Assembly (NCBI GenBank): GCA_963575745.1
Contig: CAUYUJ010021030.1
Span: 88,793 to 145,985 of the forward strand
DNA from: Prorocentrum cordatum
Taxonomy: Eukaryota > Sar > Dinophyceae > Prorocentrales > Prorocentraceae
Reading direction: 5' to 3'
DNA: 57,193 nt
Below are positions 53,398 through 57,193 of this stretch, piece after piece. The notes under the pieces were generated by a model. That model had not been told where the DNA came from and made no database searches. It saw only the letters and a program-made list of their open reading frames with translations. The first letter of the stretch is position 1; each line of letters opens with the position of its first letter. The position numbers and the translations under genes were made by a program.

Positions 53398-54220
53398 TCA
53401 GGCGGGAAGGTCGACTCCGTCGTCCTTCAACTTTTGGAGCGCAGCCTCCAATTCGCGCTCCAACTGCTCGTGAGTGCCGGGGTCAATGTCATTCCGGATA
53501 TCCGGGTCGACGTGCTGTGCCCTGGCTAGCATTTCATTGAACGGGATCGACAAGCCGCGAACGGCCCAGGCTTTCAACTTGCGGATGCAAAAATCTTCGC
53601 TGAAGCCTTCCTTGCCGAATGTCATTTGTTTTTTGCAAGGAGTCTTCGGCTTATGGCCGGGCATCATGGTGTGCTTGCCGCATGCGCAGCCAAACCCGAT
53701 TTGAACGTCGTCACTATAAACGCGGGCCATCTTAAAATGCCCCCAATCCCATGCACGGTCACCCTTCGCCGCTTTCGCCTTCCCCTTCGCTGCCGCTTTC
53801 GCTTTTGCGACGGGCGGCTCGGGGGGCAGCGGCGGCCCCGCAAGTGGTGCTGGGGGCTCAGGTGGTGGAGGTGGTGGAGGCACTGGCGACGCTGGCGCCC
53901 CGGGCTCTGGCGACGCTGGCGCACCGGGCTCTGGCGGGACTGCTATGGGAGGCTCGGGCGCGGCTGCGACTGGGAACATCGGCATTTCCTCTTCGGCGAC
54001 GGCTAGCAAAAAATCTACATGTGGCATGATTGCGGCGCCCATGTCATCGCCGTGGCCACTCTCGCCCTCAGCCCACGGGTCGTCGTCTTCATGGCCGTCG
54101 TCCTCGGCCGCGCCGCCGCCCTCGGCCGCGCCGTCCTGGCGGTGGCCAAATCCGCGCCCTGACGACGCCCCACCCGCCGCCCCGCCCGCAGGCCGTTTGA
54201 AGACGAGGGAAGAGGAGACG
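53398..54220 (-). CDS. Hypothetical proline-rich protein with conserved-looking Cys/His C-terminal domain
   Basis: Not recognised as a named family. The frame is open from beyond 54246 to a TGA at 53398. The codon at 54246 is TTG, so it is not a normal start; the pyrimidine-rich stretch ending GGGGAG near 54225 could be an acceptor for cis- or trans-splicing. The first ATG, at about 54045, gives roughly 215 residues. Counting from 54246: 40-70 is Gly/Asp/Glu-rich (EDDGHEDDDPWAEGESGHGDD in part), 93-146 is Pro/Ala-rich with PPPPPPP, 147-162 is a Lys/Ala tract (AKAAAKGKAKAAKG), and 163-282 is a compact domain with C187, C189, H192, C204 and C220 (GFGCACGKH, KTPCKKQ) and then a helical, acidic end. 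The Cys/His spacing suggests metal binding, which is an inference. Proline- and Ala-rich linkers are common in dinoflagellate proteins. Confidence 0.7.
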
Positions 54221-54249
54221 GAACCGAGCGACTCCCCCGACGACAAAAA

Positions 54250-54834
54250 ATGAGGAGGGTGGGAAACGAACGACTCCCTGATGACGAGGCGTAGGAGGAG
54301 AGGGGGCCGAATGCCCTCCTCAACCTCTGGGACTCGTTCGATCCCCTCCCCCCTCCCTCGTCGTCCTTCTATCCCCCTCCCTCCTCGCCCTGGGTCCTGG
54401 GATGAGTCGCCCGGCCCCCCTCCCTCATCCTTCCACCTCGTCCTCGGGCGAATCGATCGGTTCCCATCCTCGGTCCCTTTACGGCCATTCTTTCTTGTAG
54501 CTCATGTGGCCAGCAAGGGGCATGGCCCTCATAATGTGGCGTTAACTATGAAGTGCGAACTACGTGGTGCAATATATGTGGTGCGAGCTACATGACGCCA
54601 TCATCCAGCCGGTGTAAGCGGGCGCCAGTCAGGCGAACCCCTGCCGTACCCACCCTACGCACGAGACGTCCACGAGGCGCCAGCCAAGCGAACTCCCGCC
54701 GTATCCAACCAGCGCGCGCACGAGGCGCCCACCATGCGAGCCCCCGCCGCCGCACCCACCCACCGCACGAAACGCCCGCAAAACGCCGGTGGGCGCCCAC
54801 CAGGCGAGACCCCGCCGCGCCCATCCAATTACGG
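54250..54834. other. No supported gene; short direct repeats
   Basis: C-rich tract at 54330-54450. From 54600 to 54810 a loose ~60-bp repeat (GGCGCC.ACCA.GCGA.CCCCGCCG) leads into the duplicated segment. Confidence 0.5.
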
Positions 54835-55655
54835 CCGGAACAAGGCCACAAGAACATCGGACAAGAACATGAGACCCTCCGCGGGCCAAAGTACCCCAAA
54901 CCATAAGGACGTCGAGGACGCCCTTCCGAGGTGTCCCCGACCTTCACTTCCGAGCCAACGTGCGTAAGTACGCATCTGGTTCAGCCCCCAGCCTAAAGCC
55001 TTCGACTGCACAGCCTGGACCACGCAACCCCGAAGCCCTGACCCCCCCCCCGCCCCCCGAGACCCACGCTGTGTTCCTGTGCCCTGGATCTGCCTCCGCG
55101 CGTCCGTCGTCATCCACGAGCGCGCGGTTGCTGGAGGCAGCACTTTGACATCGAGACCGAAGAACATGGAGGGTCTTGTCCGCGCCGCGGACGCGCGAGG
55201 CCTGCGACCAGCTTAGTCGGGCTCTAGCGGGCCTCAGCGCCACGCCTCACGCCCTGGCACTCATGCACGCGCGCGAGCTCTCGCCCCAACCCCGCGGCGC
55301 CCCAGGGAGCCTCGCGCGACCTCGCCTGCTCGCCCCAGACTCAAGGCCGCGGCCGCGCGGCCTGGCCCCCGCCACCCTAGGCCCAGCTCCAGGCTGCTGT
55401 TGCCCCAAAACAAGAACATGCGAGGGTGTGCGTCTCCGCGCCGCCGTCATCCACGAGCGCGCGGCTGCTGGAGGCAACACATTGACACCGAGACCGAAGA
55501 ACATGGAGGGTCCTGCCCACGCCGCGGACGCGCGAGGCCTGCGGCCAGCTTAGGGCTCTAGCAGTGGGCCTCAGCGCCACGTCTCACGCCCTGGCACTCA
55601 TGCACGCGCGCGAGCTCTCGCCCCAACCCCGCGGCGCCCCCAACAACTCTGGGTT
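54835..55655. repeat. Second copy of the 39.1-40.0 kb segment
   Basis: Same order and orientation as 39140-39995, with the two ACATGGAGGGTC modules at about 55100-55265 and 55440-55610. Small indels separate the copies. Confidence 0.85.
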
Positions 55656-55659
55656 TTGC

Positions 55660-57193
55660 AGCGGCGCAACTCATGGGTTTTGGTGCATGTGTTCCAGGCC
55701 AACATGGCGACTCTTCTATTGCCGATAACGCGAAGCTCCGCACGCGCACACGCCGCCGCGCGCGCGGCGGCGCAGGCGCGCGCGAGGAGTGTTTGTCTGC
55801 GCTGGTGTAGAACACGTGCACCCAAACCCATGTTAACTTCGAAATCCAATCGGCAACCACTAAGGGTTCACTTTGATTTCCCAGGCCAACATGGCAACTT
55901 TTCGATTGCTGATAATGCGGGGCGCCCCACGCGCACGCGCCGCCGCGCGCGCGGCGGCGCGGGCGCGCGCGATGGGTTGTTGTATACGCCGTTGCAAGAC
56001 ACGTACACCAGAACCCATGTTGACTTGGAAATCCAATCGGCAACCGCTAGTGGTCCACTTCGATTCTCCAGGCCAACATGGCGCTTCTTCTACTGCTGAT
56101 AACACTAAGCGCCCCACGCCCCTGCGCCGCCGCGCGCGCGGCGGCGCAGGCGCGCGCGAGAAGTGTTTGCATGCGCCGCTGCAGAACACATGCACCAAAA
56201 CCCATGTTAACTTGGAAATCAAACTGCCCACTTCCACGGGCTCCCTTTGAATTCCCCAGTCAACGCGGCAACTGTCCTATTGCTGGCGCTGCGGCGTTTC
56301 TCGCGCGCGCGCGCCGCCGCGCGCGCGGCGGCGCAGGAGCGCGCGGGAAGTTTTGCGCGCGATGTTGCAGAAGACATGCACCAGAAACCATGTTAACTTG
56401 GAAATCCAAGTGGCAACCGCTAAGGGTTCACTTTGACTTTCCAGGCCAACATGGCGACTCTTCTAGTGCCGATAGCGCGAAGCCCCGCACGCGCACACGC
56501 CGCCGCGCGCGCGGCGGCGCAGGCGCGCGCGAGGAATGTTTGTCTGCGCTGGTGTAGAACACATGCACCAAAACCCATATTAACTTCGAAATCCAATCGG
56601 CAACCACTCAGTGTTCACTTTGATTTCCCAGGCCAACATGGCAACTTTTCTATTGCTGATAACGCGGGGCGCCCCACGCGCACGCGCCGCCGCGCGCGCG
56701 AGGGGTTGTTGTATACGCCGTTGCAAGACACGTACACCAGAACCCATGTTGACTTGGAAATCCAATCGGCAACCGCTAGTGGTCCACTTTGATTCTCCAG
56801 GCCAACATGGCGCTTCTTTCTACTGCTGATAACACTGAGCGCCCCACGCCCCTGCGCCGCAGCGCGCGCGAGAAGTGTTTGCATGCGCCGCTGCAGAACG
56901 CATGCACCAAAACCCATGTTAACTTGGAAATCAAACTGCCCACTTCCAGGGGCTCCCTTTGAATTCCCCAGCCAACGCGGCAACTGTCCTATTGCTGGCG
57001 CTGCGGCGTTTCGCGCGCGCGCGCGCCGCCGCGCGCGCGGCGGCGCAGGAACGCGCGAGAAGTTTTGCGCGCGCTGTTGAAGAAGACATGCGCCAGAAAC
57101 CATGTTAACTTGGAAATCCAAGTGGCAACCGCTAAGGGTTCACTTTGATTTTCCAGGCCAACACGGCGACTCTTCTATTGCCGATAACGCGAA
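55660..57193. repeat. ~187-bp satellite with four-monomer higher-order repeat, array 2, runs off the window
   Basis: Monomer starts near 55697, 55884, 56071, 56258, then 56444, 56631, 56800, 56971 and 57156. Most steps are 184-188 bp and the first four-monomer period is about 747 bp. The order of monomer types is the same as in array 1. The central GC palindrome is intact in most monomers and shortened in those starting at 56631 and 56800. Confidence 0.9.

Overview
The window looks like nuclear DNA of a dinoflagellate. It is GC-rich and dominated by satellite-like and dispersed repeats. The few credible protein-coding pieces are small islands: a LINE with an RNase H domain, a cytosine-C5 DNA methyltransferase, and several low-complexity or Cys-containing proteins that resemble no widely conserved family. 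Introns have pyrimidine-rich AG acceptors, and the better coding blocks all lie on the minus strand, which fits the one-directional gene blocks known in this group. The species cannot be named from the sequence. No rRNA, tRNA, spliced-leader gene, CRISPR array or organellar gene was found.

Layout. 1-2.3 kb: CT-rich low complexity and a three-exon minus-strand hypothetical gene with a fold-back element in its first intron. 2.7-13.1 kb: six copies of a composite repeat (inverted 11-mers near its ends, 24-bp direct repeats, a long 16-bp minisatellite, a boundary motif, a conserved tail), with tracts of a roughly 10-bp periodic repeat between some of them. 13.1-16.0 kb: a 20-bp satellite, mostly in one orientation. 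16.0-16.8 kb: a cluster of a dispersed boundary motif. 16.8-18.1 kb: composite copy 7. 18.2-22.8 kb: the 20-bp satellite in the other orientation, interrupted by a 5'-truncated LINE (19055-22125). 22.8-26.2 kb: dispersed repeats without a clear gene. 26.2-28.6 kb: a large hypothetical gene. 29.4-31.0 and 33.7-34.9 kb: composite copies 8 and 9, separated by trinucleotide low complexity. 35.3-36.6 kb: two hypothetical gene pieces. 37-39 and 44.5-46.1 kb: two arrays of a 90-bp satellite. 39.1-42.2 kb and 54.8 kb to the end: two copies of a segment carrying a roughly 187-bp satellite organised as a four-monomer higher-order repeat. 46.4-47.4 kb: composite copy 10. 47.56-49.0 kb: the methyltransferase, whose stop codon lies inside a perfect 42-bp palindrome. 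50.5-52.1 kb: a second plus-oriented 20-bp array that preserves the pre-insertion state of the LINE site. 53.4-54.2 kb: a proline-rich hypothetical gene.

The genes do not form an operon or a recognisable pathway. The coherent story is genome architecture: repeated amplification of several unrelated satellites, each bounded by conserved single-copy modules, a datable LINE insertion, and a boundary motif shared by two otherwise unrelated satellite families. The best candidate for something undescribed is the composite repeat together with that shared motif.
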